From: Succinatimonas sp. UBA7265
Lineage (GTDB): Bacteria > Pseudomonadota > Gammaproteobacteria > Enterobacterales > Succinivibrionaceae
Direction of reading: 5' to 3'
Length of the DNA stretch: 11,672 nucleotides
Assembly (NCBI GenBank): GCA_002473165.1
Contig: DKSD01000055.1
Span: forward strand, 1 to 11,672
Part shown: piece by piece, positions 1 to 6,435 of the stretch
How the letters are laid out: each line of letters opens with the position of its first letter
How positions within the stretch are numbered: the stretch's first letter is position 1
Program-made: the position numbers and the translations under genes
Notes under the pieces: generated by a model
What the model was told of the DNA's origin: nothing
Databases searched by the model: none
What the model saw: only the letters and a program-made list of their open reading frames with translations

Positions 1-6
1 ACACGT

Positions 7-31
7 AAAAAGTGACAGAGCCACTTTTTTT
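7..31 (+). terminator. Rho-independent terminator of a gene left of the window
   Basis: AAAAAGTG (7-14) pairs with CACTTTTT (22-29) around a 7-nt loop and is followed by a run of seven T's (25-31). It probably ends a plus-strand transcription unit entering from outside the window. The other strand also carries a T run after the stem, so it could work in both directions. Confidence 0.6.
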
Positions 32-260
32 ATGTAGTCAATTTCAGCTATTTCATTCCTTTATTGAGTATAGTTCATTCTGTCAGTTTTTCACTTTTCA
101 ATTATATCACGAATACATCTAATAAAACAGCTGAATTTGGTTTATACGGCAAAATATCAATGTAAAAATAGTTAGGTATAGGCTTATTTTACCCAAGTTT
201 CGATTCTGTCACCGCGGCTCTGTGCTGATGGGACATGCCTGCAAGCTCTTAAAGACAGCA
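32..260. other. AT-rich intergenic stretch, no gene seen
   Basis: This stretch is clearly more AT-rich than the flanking coding DNA. I see no ORF with a start and ribosome site, no RNA gene and no convincing promoter. It lies between a terminator at the window's left edge and the terminator of the cysteine operon, so it is probably spacer between two units that both end here. Confidence 0.5.
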
Positions 261-290
261 AGGCCGGAACTGAGAGCTCAGTTCCGGCCT
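261..290 (-). terminator. Terminator of the mcc (cysteine) operon
   Basis: A perfect 13-bp inverted repeat, AGGCCGGAACTGA and its complement, closes on a 4-nt loop. It begins 10 bp past the stop codon of the last operon gene. Read on the minus strand the stem is followed by TGCTGTCTTT, a T-rich but interrupted tract. The stem is strong enough to act as a terminator or as a 3'-end stabiliser. Confidence 0.75.
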
Positions 291-299
291 CAAAGCTCC

Positions 300-1211
300 T
301 CAGCCGAAGATCTGCTTTGAGAAATAGCGGTCCCCGCGGTCGGGGAAGATCACGACGATCCTGCCGCGCGCCCCGGAGGCGATGAGTTTTTGCGCCGCGG
401 CGAAAGCCGCGCCTGACGAGCTGCCGGCGATCACCCCTTCATGGGAGGCCAGCGTGCGCACACCCTCAAGCGCCTCGGCGTCGTTTACCTTGATCACCTG
501 ATCGACGAGCTTCATGTCCATGGTGTCGGCCACGAAGTCGTTGCCAATGCCCTCGATGTCATAGTCGCCGTGCTCGCCGCCGCCGATCGTCGACCCGACC
601 GGATCGGCAAGCACGCCTTTGATCTCGCTCTTTTGCTCTTTTAGGTATCTAAGCACGCCTGAATAGGTGCCGCCGGATCCGGCGCCTGCCACCACGTAAT
701 CTATCTGCCCGTCGAGATCGCGCCAGATCTCAGGTCCGGTAGTCTCATAGTGCGCCTGCGGGTTGGCCTGATTGTGAAACTGCGCCATCATCACGGCATC
801 AGGCAGCGTCTTTAACAGTTCGTCGGCCTTGCGCTCGGCTCCGAGCATGCCCTCGGATCTCGGGGTGTGGACGATCTGCGCGCCCAGGGCGCGCATGAGC
901 GTGAGCTTTTCGACCGAGAACTTCTCAGGAACCACAAAGATCACCTTATAGCCCTTGTTCAAGGCGGCAAAAGCGATGCCCAGCCCGGTGTTGCCAGCAG
1001 TGGCCTCGATGATGGTGCCGCCCGGTTTCAGCGAGCCGTCACGCTCGGCGGCCTCGACCATGTATTTGCCGGTGCGGTCTTTAACCGAGCCCAGAGGATT
1101 CATAAGCTCAAGTTTGGCAAAGAGCTCGGCGCCCTCAGGCACTCCGACATGATTGAGTTTTAACAGCGGGGTGTTGCCGATGAGATCGGATAACTGCTGA
1201 TAGTAATGCAT
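300..1211 (-). CDS. mccA: MccA-type (O-acetylserine-dependent) cystathionine beta-synthase
   Basis: Fold-type II PLP enzyme of the CysK/CysM/CBS family, 303 aa, cytoplasmic. It probably joins homocysteine to (O-acetyl)serine to give cystathionine, the first step of reverse transsulfuration. Seen: PLP lysine K44 in GSVKDR, substrate loop TAGNTG (71-76), phosphate loop GAGSGGT (176-182), EGIGNDF (220-226) and GSSSGA (263-268). The substrate loop reads EATAGNTG, as in Bacillus MccA and CBS, where CysK usually has TSGNTG. EGIG is also MccA/CBS-like. No CBS-domain tail is present. I chose ATG 1211 because homology begins there and a GAGGGGG ribosome site lies 6-8 nt upstream; an in-frame start at 1274 would lie inside the preceding gene. 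Its partner gene ends 13 bp upstream. A cysteine synthase (CysK/CysM) role remains possible, so the exact substrate is inferred. Confidence 0.85.
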   Translation of the reverse strand: MHYYQQLSDLIGNTPLLKLNHVGVPEGAELFAKLELMNPLGSVKDRTGKYMVEAAERDGSLKPGGTIIEATAGNTGLGIAFAALNKGYKVIFVVPEKFSVEKLTLMRALGAQIVHTPRSEGMLGAERKADELLKTLPDAVMMAQFHNQANPQAHYETTGPEIWRDLDGQIDYVVAGAGSGGTYSGVLRYLKEQKSEIKGVLADPVGSTIGGGEHGDYDIEGIGNDFVADTMDMKLVDQVIKVNDAEALEGVRTLASHEGVIAGSSSGAAFAAAQKLIASGARGRIVVIFPDRGDRYFSKQIFG

Positions 1212-1224
1212 GCTGAATTCCCCC

Positions 1225-2391
1225 TCAGATCCTGCTGCGCTCAATGGCCTGTTTGAGATCGGCGAGCAAATCATCTATATCCTCGATGCCGATCGAAAGC
1301 CTGATCAGCGTGTCGGTGATCCCGATGCGCTGGCGGATCTCATAAGGGATGGCCGCGTGGGTCATGGTGGCGGGGTGGCACACCAGCGACTCGACACCGC
1401 CTAAAGACTCGGCAAGCGCGATGAGCTTAAGCCCGCTGAAGAATGTCTTAATGTCATGATCGGGCGTGAGCTCAAAGGACATCATGGCGCCGCCGTTTTT
1501 GGCCTGACGGGCGTTGACCTCATATCCCGGAAAATCCTTAAGGCCCGGGTAGTAAACCTTGCTGACCTCAGGGTTCTTTGAAAGCCAGGCCGCGGCCTTT
1601 TCGGCGTTGGCTACATGGCGGTCCATGCGCACGGCCAGCGTCCTGATCCCGCGGATCAAAAGGAAGGAATCAAAAGGCCCTAACACGCCGCCGGTGGAGT
1701 TCTGGATGAACGCCAGGCGATCGCCTAAATCTTTATCCTTGGTGACGACGAGGCCCGCGACGAGATCAGAGTGGCCGCCCAGGTATTTAGTCGCGCTGTG
1801 CACCACGATGTCAAAGCCGAAATCCAGAGGCTTTTGCAGATACGGCGTCATGAAGGTGTTGTCCGTGATCGCGATGAGCCCGTGGCGGTGGGCGATCTCC
1901 GCTACCTGCTTTAAATCCGTGACCGTAAGCAGCGGGTTGGCCGGGCTCTCGACTAACACGGCCTTCACCTCAGGGGTGATCGCCTTTTCAAAGGCGGCGG
2001 CGTCCGAGGTGTCGACGTTCTCATAAGTGATCCCGAAGTTCTTGAAGACCTTGTCGAGCACCCGGAACGTGCCGCCGTAGATATTCGACGAGGTGAGGAT
2101 GCGATCGCCTGACTTAAAGAGCGAGAGCACGGCGGTGATCGCGGCCATGCCCGAGCCAAAGGCCAGGCCGCGCTGCCCGTGTTCGAGCTCGGCGATGAGC
2201 GCCTCGAGCGCCGCGCGCGTCGGGTTGCCGGTGCGCGAGTACTCCCATTTGACCCCCAGGCCGATATTCTCCTGCTCAAAGGTCGAGGTCTGGTAGATGG
2301 GCACGTTCACGGCTCCGGTGAGCGGATCGCCGTAGATGCCGCCGTGGATCAGCGCTGAATTAAAACCCTGGTAAATCTTTTTGTCGCTCAT
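1225..2391 (-). CDS. mccB: MccB-type cystathionine gamma-lyase (Cys/Met metabolism PLP enzyme)
   Basis: Fold-type I PLP enzyme of the Cys/Met metabolism family, 388 aa, the usual full length. Seen: YSRTGNPT (51-58) for PLP phosphate contacts from the neighbouring subunit, GSGMAA (79-84), D177 in TDNTF for the pyridine nitrogen, PLP lysine K202 in SATKYLGGHSD, SLGGVESL (329-336) and the C-terminal IGIED (367-371). This family includes gamma-synthase, gamma-lyase and methionine gamma-lyase, which motifs alone do not separate. Pairing with an MccA-like enzyme 13 bp downstream and with a Cys-codon attenuator points to gamma-lyase, splitting cystathionine into cysteine, 2-oxobutyrate and ammonia. 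Its start ATG has an AACAGGA ribosome site. Alternative: cystathionine gamma-synthase (MetB) working in the opposite direction. Confidence 0.85.
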   Translation of the reverse strand: MSDKKIYQGFNSALIHGGIYGDPLTGAVNVPIYQTSTFEQENIGLGVKWEYSRTGNPTRAALEALIAELEHGQRGLAFGSGMAAITAVLSLFKSGDRILTSSNIYGGTFRVLDKVFKNFGITYENVDTSDAAAFEKAITPEVKAVLVESPANPLLTVTDLKQVAEIAHRHGLIAITDNTFMTPYLQKPLDFGFDIVVHSATKYLGGHSDLVAGLVVTKDKDLGDRLAFIQNSTGGVLGPFDSFLLIRGIRTLAVRMDRHVANAEKAAAWLSKNPEVSKVYYPGLKDFPGYEVNARQAKNGGAMMSFELTPDHDIKTFFSGLKLIALAESLGGVESLVCHPATMTHAAIPYEIRQRIGITDTLIRLSIGIEDIDDLLADLKQAIERSRI

Positions 2392-2397
2392 GGTAAA

Positions 2398-2438
2398 TCC
2401 TGTTTAAAACATCCTGTGTGAAATTCTGCTTCCTGTGT
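2398..2438 (-). promoter_or_regulatory. Three tandem ACAGGA ribosome-site-like repeats before mccB
   Basis: Reading toward mccB on the minus strand, ACACAGGA (2438-2431), ACACAGGA (2419-2412) and AAACAGGA (2405-2398) occur in succession. Only the last is correctly spaced from the ATG at 2391. The upstream copies could act as standby 30S sites, or may be remnants of a duplication. The repeats are seen directly; the function is inferred. Confidence 0.4.
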
Positions 2439-2440
2439 AA

Positions 2441-2458
2441 GAGGCTGTCAAAAGCCTC
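2441..2458 (-). promoter_or_regulatory. Intercistronic hairpin at the methyltransferase stop codon
   Basis: GAGGCT (2441-2446) pairs with AGCCTC (2453-2458) across a 6-nt loop, so the downstream arm begins at the methyltransferase stop codon (2457-2459). No T run follows on the minus strand, so it is unlikely to terminate. It may stabilise the upstream message or uncouple translation of the two genes. Confidence 0.35.
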
Positions 2459-3293
2459 AGCGCGAGGCGGCCATAAAGTGCACGCTGTCAAAAGCGCGCA
2501 TCGCGGCGCTTGAGTGCCTGAAATAGCGCTCGTCTATTGCAGAGGGCGTGAGGTGCTCTGAAAAGCTCCAGCCCTGCTCAAAGAGCAGCGCCTCGACCTC
2601 GCTTACCGTATAGCCCCGAGCCATCTCCTCGCCAAGCTCGGCCGTAAAATCCGAGAGTTCGCGGGCCGTGCGCATGCGCTCATAGCCTGCGATCTGAAAA
2701 TCAAAGAGCAGCCGCGAATGCGCGCCGGCGATTTTGGAGATCTCGGAAACCGTGCGCGAGAAGGCCTCAAAGGGCAGATAGTAGGCAACGCCCAATATGG
2801 TAAAAAACGAGGGATAGCGCGGATCAAAGCCGCTCTCGAGGAGCCTTGATGCCAGCGAGTCGCGGTTGAAGTCCACCCCGGTGAACGTGACAGCGGAGGC
2901 GCTCTGCCAGCTCAAAGAGGCGATGCGCGAGCGCTTCTCGCGCTGGGTGTCCGGGTGATCGACCTCAAAGACACGGATGCGCGGATCGCGGTTGCGCCAG
3001 GCAAAGGTGTCAAGGCCTGCGCCCAGGATCACGTACTGCACTCTCTCGCGCCCTGCGGCAAAGCAGGTGAGATGCCCCTCTGCCCAGGCGCTGCGGGTCA
3101 GCGGCACGCTCGCGAAAGCCGCGCCGGCGCCGCCCTGCGCCCTGCCCTTTAAGATCCTCTCGATGTCGCGGTGATCATGCGACGTCAAAAGCGCCGGGGC
3201 CAGGTAGTCGTTGAACACGGCCTTGGAGTCATTTGACGGGGCGCGGGTGTAAGCGCAAATCTTGGCGGTGATGCTGGCGGTGCTGTCTTTCAT
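2457..3293 (-). CDS. Class I SAM-dependent methyltransferase, LCM/PPM1 (TIGR00027-like) family
   Basis: Predicted cytoplasmic O-methyltransferase, 278 aa. Seen: motif I VILGAGLDTFAWR (88-100) for SAM binding, then VFEVDHP (108-114), whose acidic residue should hold the ribose, then Q/REK as usual for this family (COG3315, related to leucine carboxyl methyltransferases). The start ATG 3293 has an AAGAGGAAA ribosome site. It is the first structural gene after the Cys attenuator and lies 65 bp upstream of mccB. The Bacillus yrrT-mtnN-mccA-mccB operon also begins with a SAM methyltransferase, although from another subfamily. By analogy this one may feed S-adenosylhomocysteine, hence homocysteine, into the pathway. 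The methyl acceptor is unknown. Confidence 0.75.
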   Translation of the reverse strand: MKDSTASITAKICAYTRAPSNDSKAVFNDYLAPALLTSHDHRDIERILKGRAQGGAGAAFASVPLTRSAWAEGHLTCFAAGRERVQYVILGAGLDTFAWRNRDPRIRVFEVDHPDTQREKRSRIASLSWQSASAVTFTGVDFNRDSLASRLLESGFDPRYPSFFTILGVAYYLPFEAFSRTVSEISKIAGAHSRLLFDFQIAGYERMRTARELSDFTAELGEEMARGYTVSEVEALLFEQGWSFSEHLTPSAIDERYFRHSSAAMRAFDSVHFMAASR

Positions 3294-3348
3294 TTTTTCC
3301 TCTTAAAACTGCGCAAAGCGCTTGTATGGCTGAAACGGGGGTAAATAC

Positions 3349-3406
3349 AAAAAAGCCGTCGTGACATATCGATCAGACGGCAGCGCGAAATACTGTGTGC
3401 TGCCGC
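3349..3406 (-). promoter_or_regulatory. Cysteine attenuator: antiterminator and terminator hairpins
   Basis: Minus-strand RNA contains four segments in the classic attenuator order. Segment 1 TGCCGC (3415-3410, inside the leader ORF) pairs with segment 2 GCGGCA (3406-3401). Segment 2 extended, GCGGCAGC (3406-3399), pairs with segment 3 GCTGCCGT (3384-3377; seven Watson-Crick pairs plus one G-U). Segment 3 also supplies GCCGTC (3381-3376), which pairs with GACGGC (3360-3355), and six T's follow at 3354-3349. The 2:3 and 3:4 helices share 3381-3377 and so exclude each other. A ribosome stalled on Cys codons would cover segment 1 and free segment 2, giving antitermination. A ribosome reaching the stop codon would cover segment 2 and allow termination. 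Confidence 0.85.
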
Positions 3407-3493
3407 TTAGCGGCAACAACAGCAGACAGTTTTGATTGAGGAAATCGGTAAGAGTGAGGAGAGTAAAGCAGCGTTTTCGTTAAAAAGGCGCAT
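3407..3493 (-). CDS. Cys-rich leader peptide of the mcc operon attenuator
   Basis: A 28-codon ORF on the minus strand, starting MRLFNEN and ending TVCCCCR then TAA. Four consecutive Cys codons (TGC TGT TGT TGC, 3424-3413) lie two codons before the stop, which sits at 3409-3407 just before the antiterminator/terminator pair. The peptide itself probably has no function; its translation would sense charged tRNA-Cys. The start is uncertain: in-frame ATGs also lie at 3514, 3526 and 3550, and an in-frame TAA directly precedes 3550, giving at most 47 aa. None has a strong ribosome site (a weak AAGG lies about 10 nt before 3550). I see no convincing promoter upstream. The Cys run and stop are the same with every start. 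Confidence 0.8.
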   Translation of the reverse strand: MRLFNENAALLSSLLPISSIKTVCCCCR

Positions 3494-3550
3494 TTTATTA
3501 AACCGCGCCTGCATCGCTGCGTGCATGAGAGTAGTAAAGGTGCTCGTCAT

Positions 3551-3843
3551 TTAAAAAAAGCCTTGCTGACTTTAAAAATTCAGGGACGCTTGCTGCATTC
3601 CCTGGCATTTAAATTAGGCGAAAGCTTGGCTTTGCGCAAGAGTTTTTTTAAAAATTCTCTGACGATTTGCCGCTCTGCTCTGAGAGGCCTTTTAAAGCCG
3701 GCTTGGTAAAATCTTCATATCATTTTGTTTGACAGAGGAAATTTCACGCATCAGCGCCCTGCCGGGCAGGTCTTTGCCGCTCCGCTGCCTGATGGTCCGC
3801 TGTTTTCCTTCCGGTTCTCAGGCTCTGCGCTTGCGCTTATCTG
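3551..3843. other. Divergent intergenic region between the mcc leader and asnA
   Basis: This region must carry the minus-strand promoter of the cysteine operon and probably the plus-strand promoter of asnA. The only minus-strand candidate I found is TTGCGC (3639-3634) and TAATTT (3616-3611) with 17-bp spacing, but each matches the sigma70 consensus at only 3 of 6 bases. CAGGGA/TCCCTG (3582-3605) forms a weak inverted repeat. CCTGCC/GGCAGG lies near 3758-3770. I see no supported gene. Confidence 0.4.
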
Positions 3844-3846
3844 GTG

Positions 3847-3887
3847 CATAATGGGCAAAAACAGGCGCCAGGCTTAAAGCCTGCGCC
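3847..3887 (+). promoter_or_regulatory. Possible asnA promoter -10 and 5'UTR hairpin
   Basis: CATAAT (3847-3852) matches the -10 consensus at five of six positions, with no good -35. Just downstream, GGCG-C-CAGGC (3864-3873) pairs with GCCTGCGCC (3879-3887) around a TTAAA loop, nine base pairs with one bulge. If transcription starts near 3859 this hairpin lies near the 5' end of the asnA message. It does not cover the ribosome site AAGG (3903-3906). Confidence 0.3.
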
Positions 3888-3915
3888 ATCATCAGATCAT
3901 TTAAGGCCTCCACCC

Positions 3916-4953
3916 ATGAGCAGACTCATCCTCCCCAAAGACTACACCCCGCTTCTCGACAAACGCCAGACTGAAAAAGGCATCAAACAGATCAAGGATT
4001 TCTTCCAGCAAAACCTCTCGACCGAGCTCAGGCTCTCGCGCGTCACCGCCCCGCTTTTTGTGAGAAAAGGCCTGGGCATCAACGATGACTTAAACGGCGT
4101 CGAACGCGCCGTGACCTTCCCGATTAAGGATTTAGGCGACGCGCAGGCGGAGATCGTCCACTCGCTGGCCAAATGGAAGCGCCTGACGCTCGCCGAACTC
4201 AAGGTCCCGGCAGGCTACGGGATCTACACCGACATGAACGCCGTGCGCGCCGATGAAGAGCTCGACAATTTGCACTCGCTCTACGTTGATCAGTGGGACT
4301 GGGAAGGCGTGGTGCGCAAAGAGGATCGCAACCTGGAGTTCTTAAAGGACATCGTGCGCCGCATCTACGCGGCCATCTTGCGCACCGAATATTTGGCCTG
4401 CGACACCTATGAGCAGCTAAAGCCGTTTTTACCGCAGGAGATCCGTTTCGTGCACTCTGAGGATCTGCTGGAGAAATACCCCGACAAGACTCCCAAAGAG
4501 CGCGAGGATCTCATCTGCAAGGAATACGGCGCCGTGTTCATCATCGGGATCGGCGGCAAACTGCAAAACGGGCAAAAGCATGACGGCCGCGCCCCGGACT
4601 ACGACGACTGGACCACGCCGACTGACGCAAAGCACAAAGGCCTCAACGGCGACATCCTCATCTGGTATCCGGTTCTTGGCAGATCTTTTGAGCTCTCCTC
4701 CATGGGGATCCGCGTCGATCGCGACGCCCTGCTCTTGCAGCTCAGGCTCGAGCACCAGGAGCAGCGGCAGCAGCTCTACTTCCACAAGCGCCTCTTAAAC
4801 GGCGAGCTGCCCTTGTCAATAGGCGGCGGCATCGGCCAGTCGCGCCTGTGCATGGCGCTGCTGCACAAGGCGCACATCGGCGAGATCCAGGCCTCAATCT
4901 GGCCTGATGAGATGAGAGCTGAGTGCTTAAAGCACCATATCCCGCTTATCTGA
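3916..4953 (+). CDS. asnA: Aspartate-ammonia ligase (ammonia-dependent asparagine synthetase)
   Basis: Makes asparagine from aspartate, ammonia and ATP, giving AMP and pyrophosphate; cytoplasmic, with a class II aminoacyl-tRNA synthetase-like fold. At 345 aa it is slightly longer than E. coli AsnA (330). Seen: VHSLAKWKR (81-89), LHSLYVDQWDWE (119-130), GAVFIIGIGGKL, HDGRAPDYDDW, GLNGDILIW, FELSSMGIRVD, and IGGGIGQSRL near the C-terminus, all family signatures around the ATP and aspartate sites. I chose ATG 3916 because similarity begins there and AAGG lies 9 nt upstream. A GTG at 3844 would add 24 unconserved residues and overlap the likely promoter. A terminator follows 47 bp after the stop. 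In enterobacteria asnA is controlled by AsnC; no AsnC gene is visible here. Confidence 0.96.
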   Translation: MSRLILPKDYTPLLDKRQTEKGIKQIKDFFQQNLSTELRLSRVTAPLFVRKGLGINDDLNGVERAVTFPIKDLGDAQAEIVHSLAKWKRLTLAELKVPAGYGIYTDMNAVRADEELDNLHSLYVDQWDWEGVVRKEDRNLEFLKDIVRRIYAAILRTEYLACDTYEQLKPFLPQEIRFVHSEDLLEKYPDKTPKEREDLICKEYGAVFIIGIGGKLQNGQKHDGRAPDYDDWTTPTDAKHKGLNGDILIWYPVLGRSFELSSMGIRVDRDALLLQLRLEHQEQRQQLYFHKRLLNGELPLSIGGGIGQSRLCMALLHKAHIGEIQASIWPDEMRAECLKHHIPLI

Positions 4954-5000
4954 TCTCATCTCAGGCCCGCCTCAATTCGGGCAGGCCTTGACAGACGTCA

Positions 5001-5040
5001 AAGCGCTAAGACCCTGATCAAGCAGGTTTTAGCGCTTTTT
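5001..5040 (+). terminator. Rho-independent terminator of asnA
   Basis: AAGCGCTAA (5001-5009) pairs perfectly with TTAGCGCTT (5029-5037). An inner CTG/CAG can extend the stem. Five T's (5036-5040) end it. It lies 47 bp after the asnA stop. Confidence 0.85.
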
Positions 5041-5081
5041 CATTGCGCCTGCCTGTCAAACGCGTCGAACAGATCCAAAGC

Positions 5082-5171
5082 TTACGCGAACTCCCAGGCT
5101 TTGATTTTCCCTGAGGCGATCGCCAAGGCTTCCTCCATCATGTTCACGGTGTCTGCTTTAAGCGCGGCGCT
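5082..5171 (-). pseudogene. Possible remnant of a gene's 3' end, product not recognised
   Basis: A 29-codon open stretch on the minus strand ends in ...IASGKIKAWEFA and TAA, and begins directly after an in-frame TAA. Its composition (TVNMMEEALAIASG) resembles the amphipathic C-terminus of a real protein, and its codon use resembles its neighbours. It has no plausible ribosome site. It may be the decayed tail of a lost gene between asnA and the transporter; it may also be chance. Confidence 0.25.
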
Positions 5172-5249
5172 TTAGAGATATTTTTACCCAGGCGGCGTCC
5201 GCCCGTCTTTACATCTGCTATCTTTCCACAGGTTTAAACATAAATCAGG

Positions 5250-5260
5250 CGGTGTCACCG
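5250..5260. promoter_or_regulatory. Short palindrome over the first transporter start codon
   Basis: CGGTG-T-CACCG is a perfect 5+1+5 inverted repeat whose last base is the first base of the GTG start codon. It could be a protein site or could weaken initiation. It is short enough to be chance. Confidence 0.2.
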
Positions 5261-5844
5261 TGTCAGATGATCAATACCAGGCTGTAAGGAACAGCACGCA
5301 GCATTTTTACTGGAAGCTCTTTGTCTCAACTTTCCTCATCAGCGCGTTTACCGTGGGCGGAGGCTTTGTGATCATCCCGCTGCTGCGCGCCAAATACGTC
5401 GATGAGTACGGCTGGCTTGATGACAAAGAGACGCTCAACCTCGTCTCGATCGCGCAGAGCATGCCGGGCGTCGTGGCCTGCAACTCCGCGATCATTCTGG
5501 GCTATCGCATGGCGGGGATCCGCGGAGCGCTCACGGCGCTGCTGGCCACCATCCTGCCGCCTTTAGTCACCATCTGCGTCATCGCCGTGTTTTACAGCGC
5601 CGTCGCGCAAAACGCCTACGCCCAGTACATCCTCAAAGGCATGCAGTGCGGCGCGACCGCGATCATCGCAAGCGTCGCTTACGATCTCTTAAAAAAGCAG
5701 CTCAAAAAGCGCCTGGCGCTGCCGCTTGTGATCATCGCCGGCACCTTTGTCGCCAATTACTGCTTTGACATAAACCTCATGCTGCTGATCCTCATCGACG
5801 CGGTCATCGGCCTTGCTCTCATGCGCGACAAACGCTTCAGCTGA
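5260..5844 (+). CDS. CHR-family (chromate transporter-like) membrane protein, half-size subunit 1
   Basis: Integral inner-membrane protein, 194 aa, one half of a two-subunit CHR transporter. Full-length ChrA is about 400 aa with two homologous halves. Seen: GGGFVIIPLL (28-37) after the first membrane segment, the conserved SMPGVVACNSAI block, then several long hydrophobic stretches up to IDAVIGLALM at the end. The GTG start is preceded by AGGCGG; no ATG lies near enough to replace it. The second subunit starts 10 bp after this stop, so the two are surely cotranscribed. Short-chain CHR pairs have been tied to chromate efflux in some bacteria, but many family members have no tested substrate. 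The substrate here is unknown. Confidence 0.85.
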   Translation: MSDDQYQAVRNSTQHFYWKLFVSTFLISAFTVGGGFVIIPLLRAKYVDEYGWLDDKETLNLVSIAQSMPGVVACNSAIILGYRMAGIRGALTALLATILPPLVTICVIAVFYSAVAQNAYAQYILKGMQCGATAIIASVAYDLLKKQLKKRLALPLVIIAGTFVANYCFDINLMLLILIDAVIGLALMRDKRFS

Positions 5845-5854
5845 GGAGGATGCC

Positions 5855-6427
5855 ATGATTTATCTGCTGCTGTTTTGGGAATTCTGCAAGGTCGGGCTTT
5901 TCTGCGTAGGCGGCGGCTACGCCTCGATGCCGCTCATTCAGGCAAGCGTCGTTGACGGTTACCACTGGCTTTCATTAAAAGAGTTCCTCGACATCTTTAC
6001 GATCTCCCAGATGACCCCGGGCCCCATCGGCATCAACGCAGCCACCTTTGCCGGCATGAAGATCGCAGGTGTCCCGGGCGCCGTGTGCGCCACCGCTGGA
6101 TTTGTCACGCCCTCGCTGTTCCTGTGCATCATCGTGACCAGGCTCATCCTCAAATATGGAGATGTGGCTCCGATCAGGCGGATCTTAAACGGCCTGCGCC
6201 CCGCGGTCGTGGCTTTGATCTGCTCGGCGGGCCTGGGCTTTGTGATCCTCTCGCTGTGGAACTCGGAGACGGTGCCTCAGGATTTCAAAGAGACGCTCGA
6301 CTGGCGGGGGATCGTGCTGCTTACGGGCGCGTTCATCGCGGTGAGGATGAAGGTAAAGGTCATCAAACTGCTGGTCTTCTCAGGTATTGCCGGGCTCATC
6401 CTCGGGCTGGCCGCGGAGCGCTTCTGA
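5855..6427 (+). CDS. CHR-family (chromate transporter-like) membrane protein, half-size subunit 2
   Basis: Partner of the preceding gene, 190 aa, integral inner-membrane protein. Seen: FCVGGGYASMPLIQ near residues 14-27, TPGPIGINAATFAG, and about five to six hydrophobic segments including the C-terminal LLVFSGIAGLILGLA. These are the core motifs of the CHR family and match the equivalent positions of subunit 1 (GGGF.IIPL and SMPGVVACN), which indicates an old duplication. I chose ATG 5855 because it has a strong GAGGAGG ribosome site that starts in the stop codon of subunit 1. A start at 5813 inside subunit 1 would add 14 unlikely residues. The two halves probably form a heterodimer. Confidence 0.87.
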   Translation: MIYLLLFWEFCKVGLFCVGGGYASMPLIQASVVDGYHWLSLKEFLDIFTISQMTPGPIGINAATFAGMKIAGVPGAVCATAGFVTPSLFLCIIVTRLILKYGDVAPIRRILNGLRPAVVALICSAGLGFVILSLWNSETVPQDFKETLDWRGIVLLTGAFIAVRMKVKVIKLLVFSGIAGLILGLAAERF

Positions 6428-6435
6428 GAGCCAAA

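Noticed and set aside
3611..3639. Possible sigma70 promoter for the cysteine operon (TTGCGC, 17 bp, TAATTT)
   Set aside because: Only three of six bases match the consensus in each box, too weak to list as a feature although the position would suit.
3521..3709. 62-codon plus-strand frame (MHESSKGARHLKKAL...)
   Set aside because: It has a GTG start without a ribosome site and lies across the region needed for the cysteine operon promoter and leader. The protein is not recognisable.
6085..6435. Extended frame upstream of the 41-codon small ORF
   Set aside because: This part is an alternate frame of the second CHR transporter subunit; only the stretch after 6436 is independent of it.
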